Source: Secundilactobacillus folii (GTDB lineage Bacteria; Bacillota; Bacilli; Lactobacillales; Lactobacillaceae). Taken from it: a DNA stretch of 64,000 bases. The translations under genes and the position numbers were made by a program. The notes beneath the pieces are model-generated. The model made no database searches and had not been told where the DNA came from. It saw only the letters and a list, made by a program, of their open reading frames with translations. Position 1 is the stretch's first letter, and each line of letters begins with the position of its first letter. Shown one piece after another: positions 6,918 through 16,160 of this stretch. Location: assembly GCF_009720675.1 (NCBI RefSeq), contig NZ_WNJO01000007.1, forward strand, positions 1-64,000. Direction: 5' to 3'.

Positions 6918-9569
6918 ATGACAAAACAGCCGTGGTATCAGCAAACGACCGATGAGTTGTTTGCCAAAATGGACACGCAAGAACAGGGACTCTCTGAAGC
7001 AACGGTCAAGCAACGCCGTACCAAATACGGTGAAAATCGGCTGGCAGCTAAACGGCAAACAACTGTTCTTGAGAAGTTTGCGGCTCAGTTTAAGGACTTT
7101 ATGATCATTGTGCTGATCGTAGCAGCTATTATTGCTGGAGCAACCGGTGAAGTAGTGGATGCAGTGATCATTTTGGCAGTGGTGATTCTAAACGCGATTT
7201 TTGGTGTCTTTCAAGAATCTAAAGCGGAAAACGCGATTAATTCGTTACGTGAAATGTCAGCTCCAGTAGCTCATGTTGAGCGAAACGGCCAGATCACGAC
7301 GATTAAAAGTGATGAACTAGTGCCGGGTGACGTGGTTCATCTAGAAGCTGGCGACATTGTTCCGGCGGACATTCGGTTAGTCACTGCCAACGCTATGAAA
7401 GTTGAAGAAGCTGCTCTGACAGGTGAATCCGTGCCAGTTAATAAAACCAGTATGGCCCTTGAAGAAAGTGATCTACCGTTAGGCGACCGCTCAAACATGG
7501 TCTATATGACGTCTAATATTACGACAGGCCGTGGCAGCGGCGTGGTGGTCGCAACCGGAATGCAGACCGAGGTTGGTCAAATTGCTGGCATGATCAACCA
7601 AACCGAAGAGGTCAAGACACCTTTGCAGGCCAACTTGACCCAGCTAGGAAAGTGGCTGACCGCTCTAATTCTGGGCATCGCTGCCTTGGTATTTGTGATT
7701 GGTATGTTGCGCGGTGAAGAGTCCCTCGTCAATATGCTATTAACTGCGATTTCACTGGCTGTTGCAGCCATTCCTGAAGGACTGCCCGCCATTGTCACGA
7801 TTACCTTAGCACTGGGAACCCAGCGAATGGCCAAGAAAAACGCCCTGATTCGAAAGTTACCAGCGGTTGAAACGCTAGGTAGTACGGATGTTATCGCCTC
7901 AGATAAGACTGGGACCTTGACTCAAAATAAAATGACCGTTGAGCAACTATATGAAAACGGTCAATTAATCGATGCAAGGAAAGCTCAGATTGACCTGAGC
8001 GATCCATTGGCAATGGCCATGATTTTGAACAACGATTCTAAGTTTAGCGAAAGCGGCCTTGCCGGGGATCCCACCGAAACGGCACTGATTCAATACTTTC
8101 TTGACCAAGATGATGCCGTTGCATCAGCTATTAGCAGTAACAAACGGGTGGCTGAGATTCCATTTGATTCGGAACGAAAGTTGATGTCGACGTTCAACGA
8201 GGATCAAGACGGCGCGGTTATTCAGTATGTTAAGGGTGCTCCTGATCAACTGCTCCAACGCGTTGACCGAATGTTAGTGGATGGTGACGTTCGTGAAATC
8301 ACGACAGCTGACAAGCAACAGATTTTAGCGACTAATCATTCGCTAGCCACTCAGGCATTAAGGGTGCTAGCATTTGCCTATCAGCCAGTTGATCAGTTAC
8401 CAGTGGAACCGAATTCGCAAGATGATGAACAGCATTTAATTTTCATCGGTCTGATTGCGATGATCGATCCTGAGCGGCCGGAAGTGGCACAAGCTGTTAC
8501 CGAGGCACATCAAGCCGGTATTCGGCCAATCATGATTACCGGTGATCACCGAGATACCGCGACGGCCATTGCTAAACGGCTGGGTATTTTAAGTGCTGAT
8601 AGTATGGCAAGCCAGGTGATCACTGGAGCCGAGCTTGATCAGCTCAGTGATTCGGAATTCGACAAACAAGTTACCCAGTATTCAGTCTACGCACGAGTCG
8701 CCCCCGAACACAAAGTTCGAATCGTGAACGCTTGGCAAAAGCGTGGTAAAGTAGTGGCAATGACTGGTGATGGGGTGAATGATGCCCCGGCTTTAAAAGC
8801 CGCCGATATCGGTGTTGGCATGGGCATTACAGGTACTGAAGTCTCCAAGGGCGCCAGCGATATGGTTTTGGCTGATGATAATTTCTCGACCATCGTTGTG
8901 GCGGTGGAGGAAGGTCGAAAGGTATTTGCCAACATTCAAAAGGCGCTTCAGTACCTCCTGTCTGCTAATATTGGTGAAGTTTTAACACTGTTTATTATGA
9001 CGCTGCTTGGTTGGCAGATCCTAGCACCGGTCCAGATTTTGTGGATCAACTTGGTGACAGACACTTTTCCAGCCATTGCTCTAGGGTTAGAGCCAGCTGA
9101 ACCTAATATCATGAAGCAAAAACCCCGGGGTCGAAGTTCCAACTTTTTTTCTGGTGGAGTCTTTGGCAATGTGATCTATCAGGGAATTTTGGAAGGCCTG
9201 ATCACACTGGGAGTCTATGCACTCGCAATTGCTTATCCGGTCCATGCTAGTGGCCAGTTGGCGCATGCTGATGCTCTGACCATGGCCTTTGCGACGTTGG
9301 GGCTGATTCAATTGTTCCACGCTTTTAACTCAAAGTCGATTCATGAATCAATTTTTAAAGTTGGTTTGTTTAAAAACCGGGTCCTTAACTGGGCAATTTT
9401 AACGGCCTTCTTGCTGTTAGCAGTGACAATCATTGTGCCAGGCTTCAACACCGTTTTCCACTTAACTGAATTAGCGTTAGCTCAGTGGGCCATGGTCTTT
9501 GGCGCTGGTATTTTAATGATTGTAATCGTTGAAATAGTCAAGTTTATACAACGCCGGTTTGAAAATTAG
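6918..9569 (+). CDS. P2-type cation ATPase (Ca2+/Mn2+ exporter)
   Basis: An 883-residue membrane pump that exports divalent cations using ATP. All P-type landmarks are present: TGES (about 168-171) in the actuator domain, DKTGTLT with the phosphorylated Asp near 330, KGAPDQLL, TGD, and MTGDGVNDAPALKAADIGVGM at the hinge. Transport-site residues match SERCA-like Ca2+ pumps: AIPEGLPA in TM4, SANIGEVLTLF in TM5 and NLVTDTFPA in TM6. About ten membrane segments are expected. The AGGAGG site lies in the riboswitch leader. The Mn2+-type riboswitch upstream suggests that Mn2+ export (YoaB/MgtA-like) is the physiological role; Ca2+ remains possible. Confidence 0.9.
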   Translation: MTKQPWYQQTTDELFAKMDTQEQGLSEATVKQRRTKYGENRLAAKRQTTVLEKFAAQFKDFMIIVLIVAAIIAGATGEVVDAVIILAVVILNAIFGVFQESKAENAINSLREMSAPVAHVERNGQITTIKSDELVPGDVVHLEAGDIVPADIRLVTANAMKVEEAALTGESVPVNKTSMALEESDLPLGDRSNMVYMTSNITTGRGSGVVVATGMQTEVGQIAGMINQTEEVKTPLQANLTQLGKWLTALILGIAALVFVIGMLRGEESLVNMLLTAISLAVAAIPEGLPAIVTITLALGTQRMAKKNALIRKLPAVETLGSTDVIASDKTGTLTQNKMTVEQLYENGQLIDARKAQIDLSDPLAMAMILNNDSKFSESGLAGDPTETALIQYFLDQDDAVASAISSNKRVAEIPFDSERKLMSTFNEDQDGAVIQYVKGAPDQLLQRVDRMLVDGDVREITTADKQQILATNHSLATQALRVLAFAYQPVDQLPVEPNSQDDEQHLIFIGLIAMIDPERPEVAQAVTEAHQAGIRPIMITGDHRDTATAIAKRLGILSADSMASQVITGAELDQLSDSEFDKQVTQYSVYARVAPEHKVRIVNAWQKRGKVVAMTGDGVNDAPALKAADIGVGMGITGTEVSKGASDMVLADDNFSTIVVAVEEGRKVFANIQKALQYLLSANIGEVLTLFIMTLLGWQILAPVQILWINLVTDTFPAIALGLEPAEPNIMKQKPRGRSSNFFSGGVFGNVIYQGILEGLITLGVYALAIAYPVHASGQLAHADALTMAFATLGLIQLFHAFNSKSIHESIFKVGLFKNRVLNWAILTAFLLLAVTIIVPGFNTVFHLTELALAQWAMVFGAGILMIVIVEIVKFIQRRFEN

Positions 9570-9581
9570 GAGGGATTGCTT

Positions 9582-10016
9582 ATGAAGCCAAAAACAATGG
9601 CCAGCTATTTACCAGCATTAACAAAGATCATCGAAGATACGGATCAGATGGGCTCACAAATGAACCCAGATTTCGATAAGTTACGTCAGGCAATTGATGG
9701 GGATTCCGTCGCCGAATTAGGAACCGATACCATTGCAGATATCAAGGCAACGTTCCAAAAGGGGACGGACGCCTACACAGAGTATCTAAACCGGCTTCAA
9801 CAAGCAGCGGTACCAGTTCGTATTTTGGGCCGTCATAAGCAGTTAGTGGCAGCTTATCGAAATTATGCACAAGCTTGCCAAGCAATGGTGGACGCAATCG
9901 ATCCCGAGAATCAAACGGTCAATACGGAAGCCTTTAATGATTCAGAGCATGAACAGGAAAACATGATGGCTAAGGTAACTTCTGCGACACAACGAATCAT
10001 GAGTATGGTCAATTAG
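9582..10016 (+). CDS. Small helical protein of unknown function
   Basis: A 144-residue soluble protein that I do not recognise. The composition (Ala, Gln, Asp, Met) and lack of Pro/Gly-rich stretches suggest an all-helical fold. It has no signal peptide, membrane segment or cysteines. It is tightly linked to the ATPase: the ATPase stop TAG (9567-9569) overlaps this gene's AGGAGG site (9568-9573), so translation is probably coupled. The ATG at 9582 is preferred over TTG at 9576, which is too close to the ribosome site. Its position suggests a role with the pump or in metal homeostasis, but this is inference only. Confidence 0.75.
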   Translation: MKPKTMASYLPALTKIIEDTDQMGSQMNPDFDKLRQAIDGDSVAELGTDTIADIKATFQKGTDAYTEYLNRLQQAAVPVRILGRHKQLVAAYRNYAQACQAMVDAIDPENQTVNTEAFNDSEHEQENMMAKVTSATQRIMSMVN

Positions 10017-10418
10017 GTCAGTCTTTAAAATACAGTTATGATGGTGAGACTGTGACGCATTTTTAACAAAAATACCACTGGTGTATTTACTGAAAATTCG
10101 CCGTCAATCATCACTAAATCCAGACTGCTAGCTTACCTAAATTGGTGCCAAAGCTCAGATCACGGCCTTATAACAATACTAAAGTGGGTTCCCTAAAATT
10201 TAGGAAACCCACTTTTAGTATCGCTATACGCTGTCAGTTAGACATGTTTTGGCATATTCCTCTTATGGGGTATTCGGTTTGAAATAGTGTTGTGAGCCTT
10301 TTCTGCTGCATTTTCTAGACATCACCTCGATTTTAAATTGCCGTGAGGGCACGCTTGTCACATGTTATAATGAGAACATTACTGACGAACAAGAAACTGA
10401 AATATAAGGATGTAAAAC
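10017..10418. other. 402-base intergenic region before tex
   Basis: No credible gene. It contains copy 1 of a dispersed palindromic element (about 10125-10265). Just before tex there is an extended -10 (TGTTATAAT, TATAAT at about 10366-10371), a probable tex promoter without a clear -35 box. Confidence 0.6.
10125..10265. repeat. Dispersed palindromic element, copy 1
   Basis: The core is a long hairpin (about 10176-10221) whose arms are nearly complementary over some 20 bases, reading ATACTAAAGTGGGTT on the left. The left flank (AAAGCTCAGATCACGGCC) resembles that of the element at about 36.87 kb. The core and flank together resemble the element at about 62.45 kb. The right flank (GTCAGTTAGACATGTTTT) also aligns with both. 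The hairpin could also end transcription from the upstream genes. Confidence 0.65.
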
Positions 10419-12584
10419 ATGGACGACGAAACAATTAAACTGATCAAACAGGCATTACCTGCCTATAAGGGTCGCCAAATTGACGTAACCCTGAATTTAT
10501 TAAATGACAATAATACTGTCCCTTTTATCGCCCGTTACCGAAAGGAAATGACGGGTAACCTTGATGAAGTTGAGATTCGTGAGATTCAAGATGAAGCAAA
10601 GCGAATTAGTAAACTTCAGCAACGCAAACAGGAAGTACTGAAGCTGATCACCGAAGAGGAAAAACTGACGCCAGCGTTAGCGAATAGTATTCAAGCAGCT
10701 ACTCAGATGCAACAAGTCGAAGATCTCTACTTGCCCTACAAGCAAAAGCGCCGTACTAAGGCAACGATTGCTAAGGATGCGGGATTATATCCCTTCGCAC
10801 AATGGGTGTTGCAGTATCACTCGGATTCCGTTACCTCTCAAGCTGTCAACTACATTAACGAAAAGGTGCCGGATACTGATAGCGTGTTAGCTGGTGTTCA
10901 CGAGATTTTGGCTGAAGCGATTGGTGAACGGGCTGAATTTCGTGAATGGATCCGCCACTATACGCAACAAAACGGCGACTTGACCAGTAAATTGAAACGC
11001 AATGCGGCTGACAAAGATGAAAATCAAGTTTATGCGATCTACTACGATTTTCAATCAGCGTTAAAACAGCTCAGTCCGTACCAGACACTAGCAATGAATC
11101 GCGGTGAAAAAGAAGGCGTCCTCAACGTGAAAATTAACGTTGCGGATGATGCAATTTTGAACTACCTTAATTTTCAACTGATCGGTCGGCATCAGGGCCC
11201 CGCTGTAGCCACGGTGACTGATGCTTATCAAGATGCTTATAAACGGTTTATCGCACCGGCCATTGAACGGGAATTGCGCCATCAGCTGACTGAAACTGCA
11301 CAGGACCACGCGATTCAAGTTTTTGGTGACAATTTGTATCACTTGTTGATGCAAGCACCCCTGAAAAACCATACGGTCATGGGATTTGATCCAGCCTACC
11401 GGACTGGTTGTAAACTAGCTATTATGGATGGCAATGGAAAGTACCTGGCAAAGCAGGTGATTTATCCGCATAAACCGGCCCCCGAGAAAAAGCGCGCTGC
11501 CGCCATGCCAGCATTCATCAAGTTACTCAATGATTATCAAGTTGATATGATTGCAATTGGCAACGGTACGGCTAGCCGTGAATCCGAACAGTTTGTTGCC
11601 GATGCGATCAGCCAAGTTGACCGTGATGTTCGCTACACCATTGTGAATGAAGCTGGGGCTTCGGTTTATTCTGCCAGTGCAGTTGCCCGGGCGGAATTTC
11701 CGGATTTTAACGTCGAAGAGCGGTCTGCCATTAGCATTGGCCGCCGTTTACAAGACCCATTGGCCGAGTTGGTCAAAATCGATCCGAAATCAGTTGGTGT
11801 TGGTCAATATCAACATGACGTCCCTGAAAAGCACCTAGATCAACAGCTCGATCGGGTGGTGGAGACGGCCGTTAACCAAGTTGGTGTCGATCTCAATCGG
11901 GCTAGCATTGAATTGCTGACCCACATTTCTGGTTTATCTGAACAGACAGCAGCTAACGTGGTGGCGTATCGCGAAGAAAACGGCAGTTTCCAAAGCCGAC
12001 CAGAACTAAAAAAAGTGCCGCGCTTAGGACCAAAAGCTTACGAACAATCGGTTGGCTTCCTGAGAATCATTAACGGTAAAAATATTTTGGATAATACTGA
12101 CATTCACCCGGAAAGTTACGCCGTTACTAAACAGGTGTTAGCTAATCTAGGCCTGCAGCTTGCAGACGTTGGTACACCTGCCGTAGCCACGGCATTGAAG
12201 AACGTCGATCCTAAGATTTTAAGCCAAAAACTTGACGTGGGCGAAGCAACGTTACAGGATATTTTAAGTAGTTTGCAACGCCCTGGTCGCGATCGTCGTG
12301 ATGAGATGCCAGCTCCAATTTTACGAACCGATGTTTTAAAGATCAGTGACTTAAAACCTGGAATGAAATTACAGGGTACCGTTCGAAACGTGGTTGATTT
12401 TGGGGTATTTGTTGATATTGGCGTTAAGCAAGACGGCCTAGTTCACATTTCACACCTTTCAAATCACTTTGTTCGTAATCCAGCCACGATTGCCTCGGTT
12501 GGTGATATCGTGACCGTTTGGGTACTTGAAGTTGATGAGCAACGGCATCGGATCCAGTTGACAATGGTGGCACCGAATGACTGA
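10419..12584 (+). CDS. tex: Tex family RNA-binding protein
   Basis: A 721-residue cytoplasmic protein of the Tex/YdcI family, which binds nucleic acid and affects transcription in ways not fully understood. Domain order is typical: an N-terminal helical region (IPFIARYRKEMTGNLDEVEIREI), a YqgF/RNase H-like domain (VMGFDPAYRTGCKLA near residue 320), tandem helix-hairpin-helix segments (about 490-560), and a C-terminal S1 domain (about 645-717, LQGTVRNVVDFGVFVDIG). The sprT-like gene starts before the stop codon. Confidence 0.95.
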   Translation: MDDETIKLIKQALPAYKGRQIDVTLNLLNDNNTVPFIARYRKEMTGNLDEVEIREIQDEAKRISKLQQRKQEVLKLITEEEKLTPALANSIQAATQMQQVEDLYLPYKQKRRTKATIAKDAGLYPFAQWVLQYHSDSVTSQAVNYINEKVPDTDSVLAGVHEILAEAIGERAEFREWIRHYTQQNGDLTSKLKRNAADKDENQVYAIYYDFQSALKQLSPYQTLAMNRGEKEGVLNVKINVADDAILNYLNFQLIGRHQGPAVATVTDAYQDAYKRFIAPAIERELRHQLTETAQDHAIQVFGDNLYHLLMQAPLKNHTVMGFDPAYRTGCKLAIMDGNGKYLAKQVIYPHKPAPEKKRAAAMPAFIKLLNDYQVDMIAIGNGTASRESEQFVADAISQVDRDVRYTIVNEAGASVYSASAVARAEFPDFNVEERSAISIGRRLQDPLAELVKIDPKSVGVGQYQHDVPEKHLDQQLDRVVETAVNQVGVDLNRASIELLTHISGLSEQTAANVVAYREENGSFQSRPELKKVPRLGPKAYEQSVGFLRIINGKNILDNTDIHPESYAVTKQVLANLGLQLADVGTPAVATALKNVDPKILSQKLDVGEATLQDILSSLQRPGRDRRDEMPAPILRTDVLKISDLKPGMKLQGTVRNVVDFGVFVDIGVKQDGLVHISHLSNHFVRNPATIASVGDIVTVWVLEVDEQRHRIQLTMVAPND

Positions 12585-13038
12585 TCAAGAATTACAGGCT
12601 TTAGTTGAGCGCATTTCATTACAGTCCTTTGGAAAACCATTTCGGCATCAAGCCGTTTTTAATTCTCGGCTGCGCACAACTGGTGGCCGCTATCACTTAC
12701 GCGATCACCACATCGATATAAATCCTCGGATGCTGACGATGTTTGGGGAGGATACGCTGGAGGGTGTGATTAAGCACGAGCTCGTCCACTATCATCTGCA
12801 CATGGCGGGGCAGTCGGGACAGCACCGGACAAAGGCCTTTAAACAGCTATTGAAGGCAGTTGGTGGGCTCCGGTTCGCTCCGGAGCAGCCACGGTCAGCC
12901 AAACCAGTCAAGATTTTAATTTATCAATGTGAAAAATGTGGTCGAATCTATCAGCGTAAACGACGCATCAATACGCAAAAATACGTTTGTGGGGTTTGTC
13001 ACGGCAAACTGATTTATCAAAAAACAATGCTACAATAA
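12577..13038 (+). CDS. SprT-like zinc metalloprotease-like protein
   Basis: A 153-residue protein of the SprT-like family (YdcK type). The zinc site is HELVHYH at 67-73 with H83 following, and a zinc ribbon (CEKCG ... CGVCHG) lies in the last 40 residues. Metazoan SPRTN relatives cleave DNA-protein crosslinks, but bacterial functions are little known. It overlaps tex by 8 bases (ATG at 12577, tex stop at 12582-12584), so the two are translationally coupled, as in many Firmicutes. Confidence 0.9.
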   Translation: MTDQELQALVERISLQSFGKPFRHQAVFNSRLRTTGGRYHLRDHHIDINPRMLTMFGEDTLEGVIKHELVHYHLHMAGQSGQHRTKAFKQLLKAVGGLRFAPEQPRSAKPVKILIYQCEKCGRIYQRKRRINTQKYVCGVCHGKLIYQKTMLQ

Positions 13039-13052
13039 TGGGGTGATCCTAA

Positions 13053-14324
13053 GTGAGGCAGATTCGAATCGGTTTAATTGGCCTTGGAACCGTGGGCAGC
13101 GGTGTGGTCCGAATTTTACGCGACCAGGCAGCTCTAATCGATCAACAGACTGGTCTGAGCTTTAAAATTGTCGGGGCAGCCGTTGCTAACCTCGACCGTG
13201 AGCGAGCAGGGGATCTACAGCGGATTCCGTTGGTCGCCCATGTATCAGAGCTGATCAATGACCCCTCGATCGACGTTATCGTTGAGGTGATGGGGCAGGT
13301 TAAGAAGGCTAAGGCACTAATTTCGGCAGCTTTAAAGGGAGGCAAACACGTTGTTACCGCAAATAAGGATCTGATTGCACAATCCGGTAATGAACTGGCG
13401 CAGCTCGCTGTTGATAATCACGTAATGCTGCGTTATGAAGCCAGTGTCGCTGGTGGAATTCCAATTTTACAAACGCTGAGAACCGTCTATACAGCAGATC
13501 CAGTCAACGAAATCGCTGGGATCCTAAACGGGACCACTAACTTTATTTTGACCCAGATGGATAGCCAGAACTGGAGCTATGATCAAGCGTTACAGGCCGC
13601 TCGGGATAAGGGCTTTGCTGAAAGTGATCCGACTAACGACGTGGACGGCTTCGACGCTGCTTTCAAGCTGGGCATCCTCACGAAAATTGCCTTTGGTCTG
13701 TCAGTAAGTCAATCCCAAATTGAGATTACGGGAATCCGCGGAATTGCGGTGGCTGACGTTCGAGCGGCTCGGACATCTGGTTATGAGCTGAAATTAGTTG
13801 CGATGGCGAAGCGGACCAGTGCAGGTTTGCAATTGTCAGTAGCACCAATGGTGATTCAAGAGGACCGACCACTTGCGAAGATTCAAAATGAAAATAACGC
13901 GGTCTGGGTCAAAAGTGCTAACATTGGCACCGCGTTATACGTTGGCCCAGGGGCTGGCCAGTTACCAACTGGTAATAGTGTTGTGACAGATCTCGTTCAG
14001 GTTGGCAAAGCCATCCGTCATCGCGATCCCGCTGAACCGTTTGCGTTGAAACGGGTTGCAGATCTCCCCTCAATCATTCCTGGCCACCGATCATATTGGG
14101 TGCTGCTGGCCAGCCCCGATAACGATCAGTTACCCGCAAACGTTAAACTCTTGTTTGGCGATGTTAAGGTGAGTCAGCCAGACGTGATTCGGGGGTTGGA
14201 TCCGCACAGGACACTAGCCAGTATTGAGGTTCGGCTTGACAGCCCAATGCCCCTTGAAACCTTTGTTAATTTAACTCAGCAACTTGGTGATATCCGGGCT
14301 GCTTATCCAGTATTGGAGGACTAA
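13053..14324 (+). CDS. hom: Homoserine dehydrogenase
   Basis: Reduces aspartate semialdehyde to homoserine, the branch point to threonine and methionine. It is 423 residues. The NAD(P) loop GLGTVGSGV is near the N-terminus; GILNGTTNFILTQM near 155 and the catalytic region (AESDPTNDVDGFDAAFKL) follow. A C-terminal ACT-like regulatory region fills about 345-423. The start is GTG at 13053, 14 bases after the sprT-like gene. thrB follows after 4 bases. No thrC or aspartokinase is near. Confidence 0.95.
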   Translation: MRQIRIGLIGLGTVGSGVVRILRDQAALIDQQTGLSFKIVGAAVANLDRERAGDLQRIPLVAHVSELINDPSIDVIVEVMGQVKKAKALISAALKGGKHVVTANKDLIAQSGNELAQLAVDNHVMLRYEASVAGGIPILQTLRTVYTADPVNEIAGILNGTTNFILTQMDSQNWSYDQALQAARDKGFAESDPTNDVDGFDAAFKLGILTKIAFGLSVSQSQIEITGIRGIAVADVRAARTSGYELKLVAMAKRTSAGLQLSVAPMVIQEDRPLAKIQNENNAVWVKSANIGTALYVGPGAGQLPTGNSVVTDLVQVGKAIRHRDPAEPFALKRVADLPSIIPGHRSYWVLLASPDNDQLPANVKLLFGDVKVSQPDVIRGLDPHRTLASIEVRLDSPMPLETFVNLTQQLGDIRAAYPVLED

Positions 14325-14328
14325 AATT

Positions 14329-15210
14329 ATGGGAAAAATTGTGATGCGAATTCCAGCTACTTCAGCTAATCTAGGACCGGGATTTGATTCCATTGGTATC
14401 GCGCTGCACCTTTACCTGACGATTATCGTTGAAGAAGAAACGCAACATTGGCAGGTTAACCACGCACTGGGACCAGACGTGCCAAATGACGAGCATAATC
14501 TGATCGTTCAGTCAGCCCTGACGGTGAATCCTAAATTGAAGCCCCATCAGCTGACGGTCATGTCTGATATTCCAGTTGCTCGCGGACTGGGCAGTTCTTC
14601 GACTGCGGTGGTTGCAGGTGTTAAGATTGCTAACGCCTTGGGTGAGATGAATTTATCGTCTGAACAGCAGGTCACGTTGGCTGCTAAAATGGAGGGTCAT
14701 CCCGACAACGTTGCACCTGCTATCTTAGGTGATGTCGTCGTGGCTGATTTTGATGGTGAAAATGCCACCACGGTCAAATTGGCAATGCCAGATAACCTTA
14801 AGTTGCTAGCTTTCATTAAAAAGGAGCCTCTGTTAACGTCTGACAGCCGTCAGGTATTATCGGACCAATTACCGCGAAAGCGAGCTGTTGTAGGCAGTAG
14901 TGTGGCTAACGTCATGGTTGCAGCCTTAGCAAAGGGTGATTGGCAACTTGCCAGTCACATGATGGAAATGGATCAATTTCATGAAGCCGAGCGGACAAGA
15001 CTGGTGCCAGAACTGCCTGTAATTCGTGAAGCTGCGCATCAATTAGGCATTTATGGCACCTACCTTAGCGGTGCTGGTCCTACTATCGCCACGTTTGGTA
15101 CTGAACCGCAACTGATCGTTTTACGGCAAAAATTGACTGATATGGATATGAAAGGCAGTCTTCGAATTTTTGACATTGATCGGCAAGGAACCACTGTAAA
15201 TGCAGAGTAA
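14329..15210 (+). CDS. thrB: Homoserine kinase
   Basis: Phosphorylates homoserine to O-phosphohomoserine, the substrate of threonine synthase. It is a 293-residue GHMP kinase. The ATP-binding loop PVARGLGSSSTAVVAGV is at about 84-100. MRIPATSANLGPGFDSIG at the N-terminus and GTYLSGAGPTIATF near the C-terminus are family motifs. The ATG at 14329 has GGAGG about 9 bases upstream, inside the end of hom, so hom and thrB form one unit. The frame is open further upstream inside hom, but that part does not fit the family. Confidence 0.95.
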   Translation: MGKIVMRIPATSANLGPGFDSIGIALHLYLTIIVEEETQHWQVNHALGPDVPNDEHNLIVQSALTVNPKLKPHQLTVMSDIPVARGLGSSSTAVVAGVKIANALGEMNLSSEQQVTLAAKMEGHPDNVAPAILGDVVVADFDGENATTVKLAMPDNLKLLAFIKKEPLLTSDSRQVLSDQLPRKRAVVGSSVANVMVAALAKGDWQLASHMMEMDQFHEAERTRLVPELPVIREAAHQLGIYGTYLSGAGPTIATFGTEPQLIVLRQKLTDMDMKGSLRIFDIDRQGTTVNAE

Positions 15211-15276
15211 ATCTGAATATATTGCAAATAACCATTGAAAACAAGTCATAATTCTGGTATATTATTTCTTGTTGAT

Positions 15277-15361
15277 GCGGCCATGGCGGAACTGGCAGAC
15301 GCGCAAGATTAAGGATCTTGTCGGGATTATCCCGGTGGAGGTTCGAGTCCTCTTGGCCGCA
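15277..15361 (+). tRNA. tRNA-Leu (anticodon AAG)
   Basis: A complete class II tRNA of 85 bases. The acceptor stem is GCGGCCA with TGGCCGC, the discriminator is A, the D arm contains AACTGGCAGA, and the anticodon stem CAAGA/TCTTG encloses loop TTAAGGA, so positions 34-36 read AAG. The long variable arm CGGGA/TCCCG is typical of tRNA-Leu, and the T loop is TTCGAGT. CCA is not encoded; the genome continues TAT after the discriminator. A34 in a Leu tRNA is uncommon in bacteria (Arg-ACG is the usual case) and would read CUU. A terminator follows. Confidence 0.95.
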
Positions 15362-15366
15362 TATTT

Positions 15367-15411
15367 GAACTCGGAACGTTTGACCCAATGGTTGAATGTT
15401 GCGAGTTTTTT
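15367..15411 (+). terminator. Terminator after tRNA-Leu
   Basis: Stem arms GAACTCGGAACGTT and AATGTTGCGAGTT are largely complementary and are followed by T6. The stem begins six bases after the tRNA. Confidence 0.75.
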
Positions 15412-15444
15412 GTATTTTACGTAAAATTTGGAGGCCAATTTGGT

Positions 15445-16074
15445 ATGAAAACCTTTATTTTTGACATTGATGGCACGTTATTGGACACCGAGGCGATGTA
15501 TATGAAGGCTTTGGACCAAGTACTTCGGCGTCATCAGATCGTTCACCCCTATCATGAATTAACGCAGACGTTTGGTATTACTAGTTTAGACGCTTTAAAA
15601 CGGTTGCGGGTGCCGGATGACCTGATTGAGCCGATCCTCAAAGAATGGACGGCGGCGATTCCAGCTTTTCAATCATTGGCGCACGTGTACGATGGCATCG
15701 AAGCAATGTTGCAGAAATTGAACGCTCAAAAAGACGTTCAGGTCGCGATCATGACGTCCAAGAGACAGTTTGAATTCAAACGGGACGTTACGCCTTTAGG
15801 CCTTGATAAATACTTTAGTGAATTTGTCTTTTTTGAAGACTATCAGCGTGGTAAACCGGCACCTGACCCAATTTTAGTTGCGCTGAAACGGCTCAGAGCA
15901 GACCGCACCCAAACCGTCTATATTGGCGACACCCAGTACGATTTACAAGCTGCCCATGCGGCGGGTGTAAAGTTTGGTTTGGTGGCATGGGGTGCCAAAA
16001 ATCAGCAGGGCGTTAGCGCCGCCGATTACGTTTTTGCTTTTCCAGACGAAATTGTGGCACTAGCTCAAGAGTAG
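15445..16074 (+). CDS. HAD-superfamily phosphatase (subfamily IA)
   Basis: A 209-residue haloacid dehalogenase-type hydrolase resembling phosphoglycolate phosphatases. Motif I is DIDGTLLDT (nucleophile D7, acid D9), motif II is TSK, motif III the Lys in RGKPAPDP, and motif IV GDTQYD. A small helical cap lies between motifs I and II. The substrate cannot be told from sequence. The ATG at 15445 has GGAGG 10 bases upstream; an earlier in-frame TTG lies in the tRNA terminator. Confidence 0.88.
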   Translation: MKTFIFDIDGTLLDTEAMYMKALDQVLRRHQIVHPYHELTQTFGITSLDALKRLRVPDDLIEPILKEWTAAIPAFQSLAHVYDGIEAMLQKLNAQKDVQVAIMTSKRQFEFKRDVTPLGLDKYFSEFVFFEDYQRGKPAPDPILVALKRLRADRTQTVYIGDTQYDLQAAHAAGVKFGLVAWGAKNQQGVSAADYVFAFPDEIVALAQE

Positions 16075-16109
16075 TCCGAATTCTGGTGCCAAATACAAGG
16101 TCAATGTGC

Positions 16110-16160
16110 TATGATATTAACGAGTGTACGCGGTTTCGGGTAACCGTGTAAACGGATTGA
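16110..16160 (+). promoter_or_regulatory. PTS operon promoter with palindrome and cre-like site
   Basis: A -10 box TATGAT is at 16110-16115 with a weak -35. Downstream lies an imperfect palindrome with arms TACGCGGTT (16127-16135) and AACCGTGTA (16142-16150). Overlapping its right arm is TGTAAACGGATTGA (16147-16160), which matches the CcpA cre consensus at all fixed positions but one. Either could mediate sugar control. No sigma-54 (-24/-12) promoter is seen, unlike some mannose PTS operons. Confidence 0.5.

Noticed and set aside
16081-16115. Sigma-54 promoter for the PTS operon
   Set aside because: TGGTGCC is present but no GC element stands at the correct -12 distance.
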